This document shows positions 47,986-57,509 of a DNA stretch of 64,000 bases, piece by piece. This stretch comes from Chondrocystis sp. NIES-4102. GTDB lineage: Bacteria > Cyanobacteriota > Cyanobacteriia > Cyanobacteriales > Xenococcaceae. Position 1 is the first letter of the stretch. The number at the start of each line of letters is the position of its first letter. The stretch covers positions 2,046,001 through 2,110,000 of the forward strand of contig AP018281.1 of NCBI GenBank assembly GCA_002368355.1, written 5' to 3'. The position numbers and the translations under genes were made by a program. The notes beneath the pieces were generated by a model that was not told where the DNA came from, ran no database searches, and saw only the letters and a list, made by a program, of their open reading frames with translations.

Positions 47986-48427
47986 TTTTTTCCAAATACT
48001 GTTGATGTTCAGCACTAGCTAAATAATATTCATTACAAGGCTCAATTTTAGTCACAATTTCTTTATCAAATTGAGACTGTTGTAACTTTCTCAGGGAATG
48101 TTGAGCAGCAATTTTTTGCTCCAGAGTATGATAAAAAATAACTGAGCGATATTGTTCTCCACGATCAGCCCCTTGACGATTTAATTGAGTAGGGTCGTGA
48201 ATTGACCAAAAGATATCTAATAATGTTTCATAGCTAACTTGATCAGGATTATATTCAACTTGCGCTACTTCTGCATGACCTGTAATTCTGGCTAAAACGT
48301 CTAGATAGCTAGGATTTGGGAAATTACCCCCCATATATCCGACTGATGTGGTAATTACTCCTGGTATACGAAGAAAAGCATCCTCAATTTTCCAAAAACA
48401 CCCACCACCAAAAGTTGCTTTTTCCAT
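47960..48427 (-). CDS. msrA: Peptide-methionine (S)-S-oxide reductase MsrA
   Basis: Reduces methionine-S-sulfoxide in proteins. The 155 residues have the catalytic GGGCFWKIEDAF (7-18), VGYMGG and the HAEVAQVEYNPDQVSYETLLDIFW block (about 51-74), with AEHQQYLEKRRQEL at the end. It is at the short end of the family's size range. The last few codons, RRQELGSR and the TAG stop, are made of the tandem repeat TAGGTAGTAGG itself, so the C-terminus has been rewritten by the repeat tract. It converges with recN. Confidence 0.93.
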   Translation of the reverse strand: MEKATFGGGCFWKIEDAFLRIPGVITTSVGYMGGNFPNPSYLDVLARITGHAEVAQVEYNPDQVSYETLLDIFWSIHDPTQLNRQGADRGEQYRSVIFYHTLEQKIAAQHSLRKLQQSQFDKEIVTKIEPCNEYYLASAEHQQYLEKRRQELGSR

Positions 48428-48439
48428 AAATTAATAAAA

Positions 48440-49756
48440 TTAACAGTTAACACTAGCTAAATTGGGAATCACTGTCATTTCTATGGGTGCATAGTCAACA
48501 GCTTCACCATCTACTACTAAAATACCTTTTTTAGTTAGAGGCTCTAAACGAAAAGAACGAACTTGATAGTATTCCATGTGTGGTAGAGAAAGATGTTTCC
48601 CTTTACCAAGACGCATCAAGGCTTTTAATAATTCTAGGCGAGATGTACCCTTGCGCATTAATAAGACATCCATTGCACCATCGTTTAGTTGAGCGTAGGG
48701 AGCAACATTCATATCGTGAGCAGCCCAGGGGGTATTCATCGCCCAAAGAAAGATGAATTCGTCTTCGATGATGTGCCATTTACCCTGTCTAGCTGTCTTT
48801 AAATCTGGGGATAACTGACAATTTGGATGGGGAATAAAAGCAAATTTACCTTTATAGGTACGTAGTAGGCAAATTAACATCAAAGCATAAAGATCGAAAC
48901 GTAACGAACCCAAAAACTTAAACTTTTCAGATTCAATATCCACATCACTAATTAGTCCCCATGCTAAGGAAAGAAAACTATAATAATCCTGGTTATTTTG
49001 TTTAACCGCAGCGAGATCGAAACTTTGCTGTTTCCCCTTAACAATTAGAAAAGCAGCATCAAGAGGATCGTAACTAGTTGCCGATAGTTCTAAGATGGTT
49101 TTACATAAACCGTTACCAGTACCCCCAGGAATCACACCCAAAGGAATTTTAATAGCCAAATCGCGATCGCTACGACTCATTAAACCTGCGATCGCATCGT
49201 GAATTGTACCATCACCCCCAACGATAACTATGCCATCGGTATCCGCCAGATTGAGTTTGGCAACTAAGTTTTTTGTGTCGGCTGCGCTTAATGTTTCGGT
49301 AACTGTATAAGTTAAGTTACTGCGATCAAGTAATGGTAATACTTGTTGAAAGATTCGCGGTGCTTGTCCTTTCCCACTGATGGGATTGATAATAATTTGT
49401 AAGTGACGAGGTGGAATATTTAGATCTGGCGGTTGTCCTACGAGTGTATTATTTATTGCCCGTTGCCATTGCGATCGCACTTCTAGATTGGGACAAGTAA
49501 AGTAGTATTCTTTTAGTACTCTTTGCTGTTTTTTAAATATATAACCAGTGGTAACTATAGGATAGGCGTGTACCACTAAACCAGGAAGTTCAGCTTTTTG
49601 CTTAACTAAAGAAACTCCCACGACATCTTTTAAAGCTAAATATTGCTGTTTCCCCTGTTGCCACCAAGATAAACTCTCATGGGTTAATATGCCAAACTGT
49701 TCTGGTTTTTCGGGCGAGATAGCTAACTGAGAAGCAAAGATTATAGGATTTTCCAT
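48440..49756 (-). CDS. Diacylglycerol/sphingosine-type lipid kinase
   Basis: A 438-residue protein. An N-terminal ~110-residue region has PH-like character (LTHESLSWWQQGKQQYLALKDVVGVSLV... YYFTCPNLEVRSQWQRAI). The catalytic DAGK domain then follows: IINPISGKGQAPRIF (about 122-136), the nucleotide loop VGGDGTIHDAIAGLM (about 178-192) and PGGTGNGL (about 208-215). Sphingosine and ceramide kinases share this layout; bacterial members usually phosphorylate diacylglycerol or related lipids. It begins 12 nt upstream of msrA on the same strand, hinting at co-transcription. Confidence 0.88.
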   Translation of the reverse strand: MENPIIFASQLAISPEKPEQFGILTHESLSWWQQGKQQYLALKDVVGVSLVKQKAELPGLVVHAYPIVTTGYIFKKQQRVLKEYYFTCPNLEVRSQWQRAINNTLVGQPPDLNIPPRHLQIIINPISGKGQAPRIFQQVLPLLDRSNLTYTVTETLSAADTKNLVAKLNLADTDGIVIVGGDGTIHDAIAGLMSRSDRDLAIKIPLGVIPGGTGNGLCKTILELSATSYDPLDAAFLIVKGKQQSFDLAAVKQNNQDYYSFLSLAWGLISDVDIESEKFKFLGSLRFDLYALMLICLLRTYKGKFAFIPHPNCQLSPDLKTARQGKWHIIEDEFIFLWAMNTPWAAHDMNVAPYAQLNDGAMDVLLMRKGTSRLELLKALMRLGKGKHLSLPHMEYYQVRSFRLEPLTKKGILVVDGEAVDYAPIEMTVIPNLASVNC

Positions 49757-49833
49757 GAAGTTAATTTTTAGATTACGAGAATTTAATCTTCCTTAACCTA
49801 AAAGATTAACAAAAAAAGTTTGCTCAATACGAA

Positions 49834-50613
49834 TCAGCCAGCATCATCCTTAATCTTCATACCCGTGCGTAAAATTTGCCCTGCCAATATAGCTGCGCCA
49901 AAACCATTATCAATATTAACCACACCAATACCAGTAGCACAGGAATTTAACATAGTTAATAGAGGAGTTACTCCTTTGAAACTTGCCCCATACCCAACGC
50001 TAGTAGGTACAGCAATTACAGGACAATCTGCCATCCCTGCAACAACACTAGGTAACGCCCCTTCCATACCTGCCACAACAATTAATACCTGGGCATCATA
50101 AACCACCTGACGATTGCTCAATAAACGATGAATGCCTGCAACTCCAACATCCCAAAGACGCTTAACAGTAAAACCAGATAATTCGGCGGTGATCGCTGCT
50201 TCTTCAGCCACAGGTATATCCGCCGTCCCAGCCGTTAGAATAGAGATTGTACCTATTTGCTTAGGAATGTGGTGTAAAGATAAGGCAGATATACGAGCAG
50301 CAGGGTAATAAACTAATTGGGGAAGGGCGATTTTTAATTGCTGATAAACTTCGCTTTGAATACGTGTTGCCATAACCACTGTAGCTTTTTCGGACATGGC
50401 AGTCATAATCTTAATAATTTGATCGGGGGTTTTATCCGCCCCCCAAATAGCTTCAGGAAAACCTGTTCTTAACTGACGATGATGATCAATTTTGGCAAAT
50501 TCATCTAAAGATTCAAAAGGTAGATCTTTTAGCTTTTCTAGGGCAGAATCTGGACTAAGCTCACCTAGCGCGATCGCATTAAGTATTTTTTTTAGTGCCT
50601 CTGGCTGAGTCAT
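49834..50613 (-). CDS. larB: Nickel-pincer cofactor synthesis protein LarB
   Basis: A PurE-like carboxylase-hydrolase (259 residues from ATG 50613; TTG 50619 is the alternative). LarB carboxylates nicotinic acid adenine dinucleotide, the first step of the nickel-pincer nucleotide of lactate racemase. The N-terminal helices (DSALEKLKDLPFESLDEFAKIDHHR) and C-terminal ILTAGTADIPVAEEAAI, VVAGMEGALPSVVAG and VGYGASFKGVTPLLTMLNSCATGIGVVNIDNGFGAA blocks are typical. No larC or larE neighbour is visible in the window, common for cyanobacterial larB. Confidence 0.94.
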   Translation of the reverse strand: MTQPEALKKILNAIALGELSPDSALEKLKDLPFESLDEFAKIDHHRQLRTGFPEAIWGADKTPDQIIKIMTAMSEKATVVMATRIQSEVYQQLKIALPQLVYYPAARISALSLHHIPKQIGTISILTAGTADIPVAEEAAITAELSGFTVKRLWDVGVAGIHRLLSNRQVVYDAQVLIVVAGMEGALPSVVAGMADCPVIAVPTSVGYGASFKGVTPLLTMLNSCATGIGVVNIDNGFGAAILAGQILRTGMKIKDDAG

Positions 50614-50684
50614 AAACAATTAATAATAATTTAATTCCAATTATCAAAAAAAGAACCCTGACTGATTCCTGTCAGACGACGATA

Positions 50685-51104
50685 TTAAATAACCGCTTCA
50701 GCTTCACTTAAACCAGCCACGATATCCACCGCCATACGCAGCTTTTCCTGGGTCATTTCGGTAGTATTAGCTGCATTTTCCTCAATTTCTAGAAATTCTC
50801 GCACAAAACGAGAGGGAATAAAACTAAGATGGCGATCGCTAATTGCTTCAAGATATATTTCAAACAGGGTTCTAATTATTCTTTTTTGTCCGTATCTTTG
50901 GGTGGTTAAACGGGGGTTGGAAATAACCTAAGACTAAACAAGACGCTATAAAAATTTTAGTTCTTCCTCACGGTTACGATTATATTTTAAGTTACCACGA
51001 TCTCCATATTGAGTACTTAATTCTACTGACTGAATATAAATTTGAATTAGTTGTGAAGTTACTTTAAATTTGGGCTTTTTGTGCAAACCAACTCCTTGAG
51101 GGGA
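50685..51104 (-). pseudogene. Remnant of a dGTPase-like HD phosphohydrolase
   Basis: A single minus-strand frame covers the C-terminal ~140 codons of a dNTP triphosphohydrolase of the dGTPase type, starting at HKKPKFKVTSQLIQIYIQSVE, through NREEELKFL, then VISNPRLTTQRYGQKRIIRT... RFVREFLEIEENAAN... MAVDIVAGLSEAEAVI and a TAA. Three TAG codons (50946-50948, 50934-50936, 50928-50930) break it in the normally conserved LKxLxWxYV block, at places where the family has K, W and Y. Upstream coding signal continues weakly in another frame (FANPLKELVCTKSPN). No HD motif remains. It is a gene dying by point mutation and truncation. Confidence 0.65.
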
Positions 51105-51240
51105 TTAGCAAAATTTTAAATATTGAGCGTAATTCTTTGAGTATCTGTGTTCAACTAACTTCGACTAAGACTATTTTTAAAAGATATAGATAAAATATAA
51201 ACTTGCAGATATTTTTTATTTTTTTCTTTACGAAACCTTA
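51105..51240. other. Upstream region of the M61 peptidase gene
   Basis: The end of the dGTPase remnant merges into a very AT-rich segment that must include the M61 promoter. No element is recognised. Confidence 0.3.
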
Positions 51241-53007
51241 ATGACTGAAGCCACTGCTATTTGTAAGCCAACACCTATAAGCAAGGAAGCAACGTTATTT
51301 TACCAAGTTGCTATGCCTCAACCTGCTACTCATTTATTTGAAGTTACATTGCAAGTAAGCAATTGGCACTCAGAAACTTTAAATTTAAAAATGCCAGTTT
51401 GGACTCCTGGATCATATTTAGTCAGAGAATATGCAAGACACGTTCAAGATTTCCAGGCAGAGGGTAGCAGTGGTGAGGTTTTAACAGTAAAGAAAGTAAG
51501 TAAAAATCATTGGCAAATCAAAACTTTAGGCAATTCAGATATTAAAGTTTTTTATCGTATTTATGCTAATGAATTAACAGTACGTACTAATCATTTAGAT
51601 CTTACCCACGGTTATTTTAATGGGGCTGCCTTATTTTTCTTTATACCAGGTTTAGAAAAGCAAGCTATAAAAATAAAAATTGTAACTCCTGAATCTAATT
51701 GGCAAGTAAGCACGACTTTAGCTAAAGTTGAAGGAGAAAATAATACCTTTATAGCTGCCAATTTTGATACTTTAGTAGATAGTCCTGTAGAGGTAGGAAA
51801 ACAGCAGATCCATAATTTTAACGTACTAAATATACCCCATTCCTTGGCAATTTGGGGTAAGGGCAATGCAGATCCTCAAAGAATAATTAACGATACCAAA
51901 AAAATAATTATTCAGGAAGCAGAACTTTTTGGTGGTTTACCTTACCAACAATATCTATTTCTCCTGCATTTATCAGGTAGTGGATATGGTGGTTTAGAAC
52001 ATAAAGATTGTTGTACTTTAAATTATCCTCGTTTTGGTTTTCGCGATCGCGACAAGTACAATCGCTTTATTCAGTTAGTAGCCCATGAGTTTTTCCATCT
52101 GTGGAATGTTAAACGTATTCGCCCCAAAGCTTTGGAAACTTTTGATTATGAAGCGGAAAACTATACTACTTCTCTTTGGTTTTGTGAAGGGACAACTAGC
52201 TACTATGATCTACTAATACCATTACGGGCAGGTATTTATAATCGTCAAACATATTTGGATAATCTCAGTAAGGATATTACTAAATATCTCAACACACCAG
52301 GACGTTTAATACAGCCTTTGGGAGAATCTAGTTATGATGCTTGGATTAAACTCTATCGTCGTGATGCCTACAGTGATAATAACCAGATATCTTATTATCT
52401 TAAAGGACAATTAGTTTCCTTATTATTAGATTTGATAATTCGGGCAAAACATCAAAACAAGCGATCGCTAGACGATGTAATGCGCATCATGTGGCAACGT
52501 TTTGGGAAATCTGAAGTAGGTTTTAGCGAGATGCAATTGCGACAGGTAATTACGGAAGTGGCAGAGGAAAATCTGGATGATTTTTATACTCGCTATATTG
52601 AAACTACAGAAGAATTACCATTCGAGCAATATTTAAGCTCTTTTGGCTTATACTTAAAAACTGTGGAAGAATCAGATATACCTTATATGGGTATTAGAGT
52701 ACAGTCAGAAAATCAAGAATTAATTAAATTTGTTGCTGTTGAATCTCCAGCCGAACAAGCGGGAATTGAAGCTAACGATGAACTTTTGGCTATTGATGGT
52801 ATTCGCGTCAATGCTCAATCTTTAAATGAAAGATTAAAAGATTATCAAGTCAATCAAACAATTGATGTAACTGTCTTTCATCAGGATGAATTGAAAACTC
52901 TAGCTGTTACTTTGGGTAAGCCACAGGTAAGTCGTTATGAGGTAGTAATTAAAGATAATTTATCAGAGTTGGAGCAACAGAATTTAGTTGGGTGGTTGGG
53001 GAAATAA
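51241..53007 (+). CDS. M61-family metallopeptidase with PDZ domain
   Basis: A 588-residue glycyl-aminopeptidase-type protein. An N-terminal beta-sandwich (about 15-200) is followed by the catalytic domain with the zinc motif VAHEFFHLWNVKRIRP (HEFFH, about 281-285) and the second ligand in WFCEGTTSYYDLL, then a C-terminal PDZ domain (about 483-575, PYMGIRVQSENQ... VESPAEQAGIEANDELLAIDGIRV). There is no signal peptide, so it is probably cytosolic; M61 relatives cleave N-terminal Gly or Ala. Confidence 0.95.
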   Translation: MTEATAICKPTPISKEATLFYQVAMPQPATHLFEVTLQVSNWHSETLNLKMPVWTPGSYLVREYARHVQDFQAEGSSGEVLTVKKVSKNHWQIKTLGNSDIKVFYRIYANELTVRTNHLDLTHGYFNGAALFFFIPGLEKQAIKIKIVTPESNWQVSTTLAKVEGENNTFIAANFDTLVDSPVEVGKQQIHNFNVLNIPHSLAIWGKGNADPQRIINDTKKIIIQEAELFGGLPYQQYLFLLHLSGSGYGGLEHKDCCTLNYPRFGFRDRDKYNRFIQLVAHEFFHLWNVKRIRPKALETFDYEAENYTTSLWFCEGTTSYYDLLIPLRAGIYNRQTYLDNLSKDITKYLNTPGRLIQPLGESSYDAWIKLYRRDAYSDNNQISYYLKGQLVSLLLDLIIRAKHQNKRSLDDVMRIMWQRFGKSEVGFSEMQLRQVITEVAEENLDDFYTRYIETTEELPFEQYLSSFGLYLKTVEESDIPYMGIRVQSENQELIKFVAVESPAEQAGIEANDELLAIDGIRVNAQSLNERLKDYQVNQTIDVTVFHQDELKTLAVTLGKPQVSRYEVVIKDNLSELEQQNLVGWLGK

Positions 53008-53177
53008 GCAATTGATTCCCTAAGTAATCACCTGGATGACATCAGGATTGCTCATCATTAATCTTCGGATAAAATATCTTAAAAGCTTGTGGCATATCGC
53101 TTACAGGTATAAGTAAACTCGCTCAAACTAAGATTAAGTAAGAGTATTTCGCTCGTAATGAATAATTAATAATAACT

Positions 53178-54089
53178 ATGCACAATTTCCTAAAATTAGC
53201 CTATTTTCAAAATCAATTTGTCCCCTTTGAGCAAGCAAACATTTCGATCGCCACCCATGCTCTACATTATGGTACTGGGGCGTTTGGAGGTTTGAGAGGT
53301 ATTCCCAATCCAGAAGTACCCAATCAAATTCTATTATTTAGATTAGATCGCCATTGTCAAAGATTGAGTGATAGTGCCAAATTTCTAAAATATGATTTAC
53401 CTGCGGACAAAATCCAGCAAATTATTATTGATTTTGTGCAGAAAAATAAACCAACAACATCTTTTTATATCCGCCCTTTTATATATACTTCTGATTTAGG
53501 AATTGCACCGAGACTGCATAAAATAGAAAAAGACTTTTTTGTTTATGGTTTAGAGCTTGGAGATTATTTACCCCCTGAAGGTATAAGCTGTCGTTTAAGT
53601 TCTTGGTATCGACAGGAGGATAGAAGTTTACCTTTGAGAGGAAAAATAAGTGGGGCATATATAACTTCCTCCCTAGCCAAAACAGAAGCAGTAGAATCAG
53701 GCTTTGATGAAGCAATTTTGATGAATTCCCAGGGAAAAATTTGTGAGGCTTCGGGGATGAATATATTTATGGTTAGAAATGGTAAGTTAGTTACTCCAGG
53801 GCTTAATCAAGATATTTTAGAAGGTATCACTAGAGATAGTATTCTCACCATTGCCCAAGACTTAGGAATTGAAACCGTAGCTCGAGCGATCGATAAAACC
53901 GAATTATTTATTGCTGAAGAAGTCTTTTTAAGTGGTACAGCAGCGAAAATAACACCCGTAAAACAAATCGAAAACTATCATCTATCTAATCAAAGACCAA
54001 TTACAGAAAAAATAAAACAAAAGCTAACAGCCATAACTGAAAATAAAGAAACCCAATATCAGCATTGGGTTTACACAGTTGATTATTAA
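53178..54089 (+). CDS. ilvE: Branched-chain amino acid aminotransferase
   Basis: A PLP fold-type IV transaminase of 303 residues for leucine, isoleucine and valine synthesis. Features are HALHYGTGAFGGLRGIP (about 28-44), FRLDRHCQRLSDSAKFL, YIRPFIYTSDLGIAP, the Schiff-base lysine in GAYITSSLAKTEAVESGFDEAILMN, EASGMNIFMVRNGKLVTP and EVFLSGTAAKITPVKQI. It converges with the sigma factor gene. Confidence 0.94.
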   Translation: MHNFLKLAYFQNQFVPFEQANISIATHALHYGTGAFGGLRGIPNPEVPNQILLFRLDRHCQRLSDSAKFLKYDLPADKIQQIIIDFVQKNKPTTSFYIRPFIYTSDLGIAPRLHKIEKDFFVYGLELGDYLPPEGISCRLSSWYRQEDRSLPLRGKISGAYITSSLAKTEAVESGFDEAILMNSQGKICEASGMNIFMVRNGKLVTPGLNQDILEGITRDSILTIAQDLGIETVARAIDKTELFIAEEVFLSGTAAKITPVKQIENYHLSNQRPITEKIKQKLTAITENKETQYQHWVYTVDY

Positions 54090-54140
54090 TTAATTTAAAC
54101 AATAGGGAGAAAGAATTAGATCCTTGTTGCTAGAGGTAAT

Positions 54141-55394
54141 TTAGCTTAAAGATTCAAGATAATCTCTAATCAAATTTCTGCGTCTTGGCTGACGTAATTT
54201 TTGTAACGCTTTAGCTTCTATTTGACGTACTCTTTCGCGAGATAATTCTAAACAACGCCCAATTTCAGCTAGAGAAAAAGGTTTTTCCCCACCAAAACCA
54301 AAACGCATCTGAATTACTTCCCGTTCACGACTAGTTAATTCCGATAAGAGATAATGTAGATCTTTTTGTAAAGATTCGCGCATCAAAGTTTCTTCTGGCG
54401 AAGCACTTTCTGTCTCTAACAAATCTCCTAATTCTGTATCCTTTTCTTTACCGACTTTAATCTCCAAAGAAACAGAACGTGGTACACGTAACAAAACCTC
54501 ACGAATTTGAGCAGCAGTCATATCTAGCTCTTTAGCAATATCCTCAATTTTAGGAGTGCGTCCTTTTTCTTGAGAAATTTTGCGCTGGGCTTTTTTAATT
54601 TTGTTGAGTTTTTCAGTAATGTGAACAGGTAGACGAATAGTTCGACTTTGAGTTGCGATCGCTCTAGTGATGCCTTGACGAATCCACCAATAGGCATAAG
54701 TACTAAAACGGTAGCCTTTAGTTGGGTCAAATTTCTCTACCGCCCGCTCTAAACCTAAAGTACCTTCTTGGATTAAATCTAACAATTCTAAACCACGGTT
54801 TTGATATTTTTTGGCTACAGAAACCACCAGACGTAGGTTTGCCTTGATCATGTGTTCTTTAGCACGAATACCGTTTTTTTGAATTGCTTCTAAGTCTTTA
54901 ATAGAACAGCCGATAACCTCTGCCCAGGCTTGTTTACCTTCAGCTAAATGCTCTCTTAATTGGCTAATTTCCATACCCAAGGCTCTAGACCAACGTTTCA
55001 TTGAAGGACGATGACTCAGTTGGGTAACCAGACGATCATGTACATCAACTAGCTTGATAAATTCTTGCAAAGTTGTATTGCCAGCCTTAGCTGCTTTTGC
55101 CCTTTGCTCGATAATTTGAATATGGCGTTGAACTTTTTGGGCTTCTGATACTTCCTCATCTCTCTCTAGTAAAGGAACTCTGCCTATTTCCTGTAAATAT
55201 AATCTAACTAGATCAGTAGTAGTGCGACTGCCTCGGCGAGAAATATTTTCTAAATCAACTCCCTCTAAATCGAGTTCTATTAATTCCTCTGGCAATTTAT
55301 CTGATAGATGATTATCGGCTTCTAAATCAAGATTAATATCAGGGGAGAAAGAATCATCTCCTTCGGTTTCAACGTATGAAGAACTTGCAAGCAT
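54141..55394 (-). CDS. sigC: RNA polymerase group 2 sigma factor (SigC-like)
   Basis: A sigma-70 factor of 417 residues with an acidic N-terminus (region 1.1-like, about 1-55), region 1.2 TDLVRLYLQEIGRVPLLERDEEVSEAQKVQRH, region 2 (ANLRLVVSVAKKYQNRGLELLDLIQEGTLGLERAVEKFDPTKGYRFSTYAYWWIRQGITRAIATQSR), region 3 and region 4 (EREVIQMRFGFGGEKPFSLAEIGRCLELSRERVRQIEAKALQKLR). LYLQEIGRVPLL-type region 1.2 with the EVSEAQKVQRH segment is typical of SigC rather than SigA. SigC supports carbon or nitrogen and late stationary-phase expression. The symbol is less certain than the family. Confidence 0.8.
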   Translation of the reverse strand: MLASSSYVETEGDDSFSPDINLDLEADNHLSDKLPEELIELDLEGVDLENISRRGSRTTTDLVRLYLQEIGRVPLLERDEEVSEAQKVQRHIQIIEQRAKAAKAGNTTLQEFIKLVDVHDRLVTQLSHRPSMKRWSRALGMEISQLREHLAEGKQAWAEVIGCSIKDLEAIQKNGIRAKEHMIKANLRLVVSVAKKYQNRGLELLDLIQEGTLGLERAVEKFDPTKGYRFSTYAYWWIRQGITRAIATQSRTIRLPVHITEKLNKIKKAQRKISQEKGRTPKIEDIAKELDMTAAQIREVLLRVPRSVSLEIKVGKEKDTELGDLLETESASPEETLMRESLQKDLHYLLSELTSREREVIQMRFGFGGEKPFSLAEIGRCLELSRERVRQIEAKALQKLRQPRRRNLIRDYLESLS

Positions 55395-55801
55395 AGCGAT
55401 CTCTTAATGACGACTCCAGTGAAGGTTGGGATATGAGCAGGGTCTTTCTGCTCTAGAAGCAATGAAAGATGACTTGGGAGGATAATGAAATAATTTTTAT
55501 TCTTAATCCTTCATCCCTCATCCTTGGTTTGACTCCCTCCTCTTTGAATAGATTGCCCAATTCGTCATGAAAAAAAACATTACTGAAGTTTTTTTCCGCT
55601 ATTTTTTCAGTTTTGTGGGTCTATTCTCCGTAATAACAGGATTGGCTGATGTTATCAAAATTACATTAATTTTGAGGGAGTCGATAGATATTGCTTTCTG
55701 GTGTGAGGAAGGATGTATTTTATTAAAAGTTCCCGATCGCTGAGTTACTGTTATATTTCTTAATAAACCTTTTTTATGAGCTATCTAATCTTTAATAGCA
55801 A
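55395..55801. other. 407-nt spacer upstream of the sigma factor
   Basis: Contains the sigma-gene promoter and the downstream end of the pseudokinase gene. Includes an AAAAAAAC/GTTTTTTT stretch near 55570-55595 that could form an A/T hairpin. CCTTCATCCCTCATCC is similar to the tandem repeats. No gene recognised. Confidence 0.4.
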
Positions 55802-57280
55802 TTAATGAAATTGTTTATCCCAAATACCGATATAAAGGTTGTTATGGGAATTTCGCTCAACTACTCCTTTAAAATTGTCGGTTATCAGATTCTCTTGACT
55901 GCTTTTGTTTAAGAACACCTGTTCTATATCTCTTTGAATCTCTGGGGAATATTCATCTAGGAGAATTTTTTCTACTGTTTGTTGAATGATTGCCAAATCT
56001 TTAAAGGATTGATGGAAACAAATCTCGGTTTGGCGTACCTTATTTGTGTCTAAATCTACTAAATACCCTAAATCAAACTGCCCAGTCGCCATATTTTTAT
56101 ATGATAAAGCTTTAGTATTTATCCAATACCCTTTACTTTGCTCTGTTGGTTGACCTAATAAATCAATTAGTTTTTCTTGGGTAGTACCTACGGCTATAAC
56201 TGGTATTTCTCGGCTTTTGGATAGGGTTGCTGTTGGTTTAACTGGTGATTTAGTTAATGATTGAGGCAGGCTTACTACTGAATCATTAGAATCATTGGAT
56301 TGATATTTAACAACTGGTTGGGTTGAATCATGATTTGCCACAGCGTAAACCATCCCCATACTTAATAATCCTATGCCAAACAAAATTGAGCTTACTTTAA
56401 GATCTAAGTTTAAAGATAATTTTTTCTGTGGTGGGGAAACGGCAGAATCTGAAATGAATATCGGGTGAGAATATAAGGCTTGCAACATTTCATCAGCAGA
56501 TGTAAAACGTTCCCAAAGATGAGGAGAAATAGCACGATTAATAACTTTAACTAAATCAGTCTGCCAGCAACCTTGCTTACTGGTAATATCCCAACTGAAT
56601 TGTGTAGGGGTTTTGCCTGTTAGTAAATAAATAGCAGTTAAACCCAAGCTATAGAGATCTCCATGACAATTTGATTCTGTTTGCTCAAATGCCGAAAAAC
56701 TATGTTCGTTTTGTTTAGCAATAACTAAATTGTATTGCTCTAATTCTGATTCTACTGTTAGTTGTTCGACTCCTGAAAAATAAATCGGGATTGGTAAATA
56801 TTGTTTTCGAGTAAATATATTGCCCTGATTATCCTCAGATAAAATAATATTACTCGGTTTTAATTGTCGATAACAAAGACCGTAGCTATGAATATATTTA
56901 AGAACAAATAGAATACTAATTAATATCTCTTTAACTTCAATATCTGATATTACGCCGTGCTTTTCTACCCTATGTTGTAAGGTTATACCCTTAATCCATT
57001 GACGCACTACATAGAAATCTTGCCCAAGCGTAAAATATTCATATAGCTGTGGAATCTGCTCATTTTTACTACTTAATTGTTGCCAAAGATTAGCTTCTTG
57101 ACTTAATAATAGTTTGATTGATTTTGCTTGATAGTTATTTGATATTGAGCGAAATCTATGAATAATATAACGACGTAATCCAAAACGAGATACATCTTTA
57201 GCTAAAAAAGTTTCACTTATAGCATCACTACTTAAAATCTTTAAAATATAGTATTTATTTTGAATTATTTGACCCTTCAT
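55802..57280 (-). CDS. Membrane-anchored Ser/Thr pseudokinase
   Basis: A 492-residue protein from ATG 57280 (a TTG one codon earlier also reads). The kinase fold is recognisable (YYILKILSSDAISETFLAKDVS at the start, then GDLYSLGLTAIYLLTGKTPTQF near 208-229), but catalytic sites are lost: the HRDxKPxN loop reads YRQLKPSNIILSED (about 139-152), no DFG is found, and the VAIK lysine is missing (RYIIHRF). A helix at about 290-312 (VSSILFGIGLLSMGMVYAV) leads to an external domain of ~170 residues with no recognised fold. It is probably a scaffold or sensor rather than an enzyme. It looks unlike the active kinase at 19450. Confidence 0.8.
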   Translation of the reverse strand: MKGQIIQNKYYILKILSSDAISETFLAKDVSRFGLRRYIIHRFRSISNNYQAKSIKLLLSQEANLWQQLSSKNEQIPQLYEYFTLGQDFYVVRQWIKGITLQHRVEKHGVISDIEVKEILISILFVLKYIHSYGLCYRQLKPSNIILSEDNQGNIFTRKQYLPIPIYFSGVEQLTVESELEQYNLVIAKQNEHSFSAFEQTESNCHGDLYSLGLTAIYLLTGKTPTQFSWDITSKQGCWQTDLVKVINRAISPHLWERFTSADEMLQALYSHPIFISDSAVSPPQKKLSLNLDLKVSSILFGIGLLSMGMVYAVANHDSTQPVVKYQSNDSNDSVVSLPQSLTKSPVKPTATLSKSREIPVIAVGTTQEKLIDLLGQPTEQSKGYWINTKALSYKNMATGQFDLGYLVDLDTNKVRQTEICFHQSFKDLAIIQQTVEKILLDEYSPEIQRDIEQVFLNKSSQENLITDNFKGVVERNSHNNLYIGIWDKQFH

Positions 57281-57509
57281 CAAGTCATCAAGAATATTGC
57301 TGTATTAACTACTAAGCGACTTTACATCAATTACTTAGGGTTGGTAAAAAAATCATGTAACTATTTAAATATTTTTAGTTTACTTAATCTGAACTTAGAA
57401 TATACGAAATACTTTCTTATTTTCAAGAAAAATTATAGAATCTATAAGCATTGGGTAAACTGTTAAACAGTTTTTGATATATTTTAAGCTTTGATGCATT
57501 TAAACTGTA
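57281..57509. other. AT-rich spacer with a short palindrome
   Basis: Holds AAACTGTT and AAACAGTTT arms (57450-57470 region) followed by TTGATATATTTT. A similar TAAACAGTTAAACA ... TTTTTTT motif recurs near 60470-60487. Each could be a weak terminator-like hairpin. The open frame 57260-57466 has no support. Confidence 0.4.
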
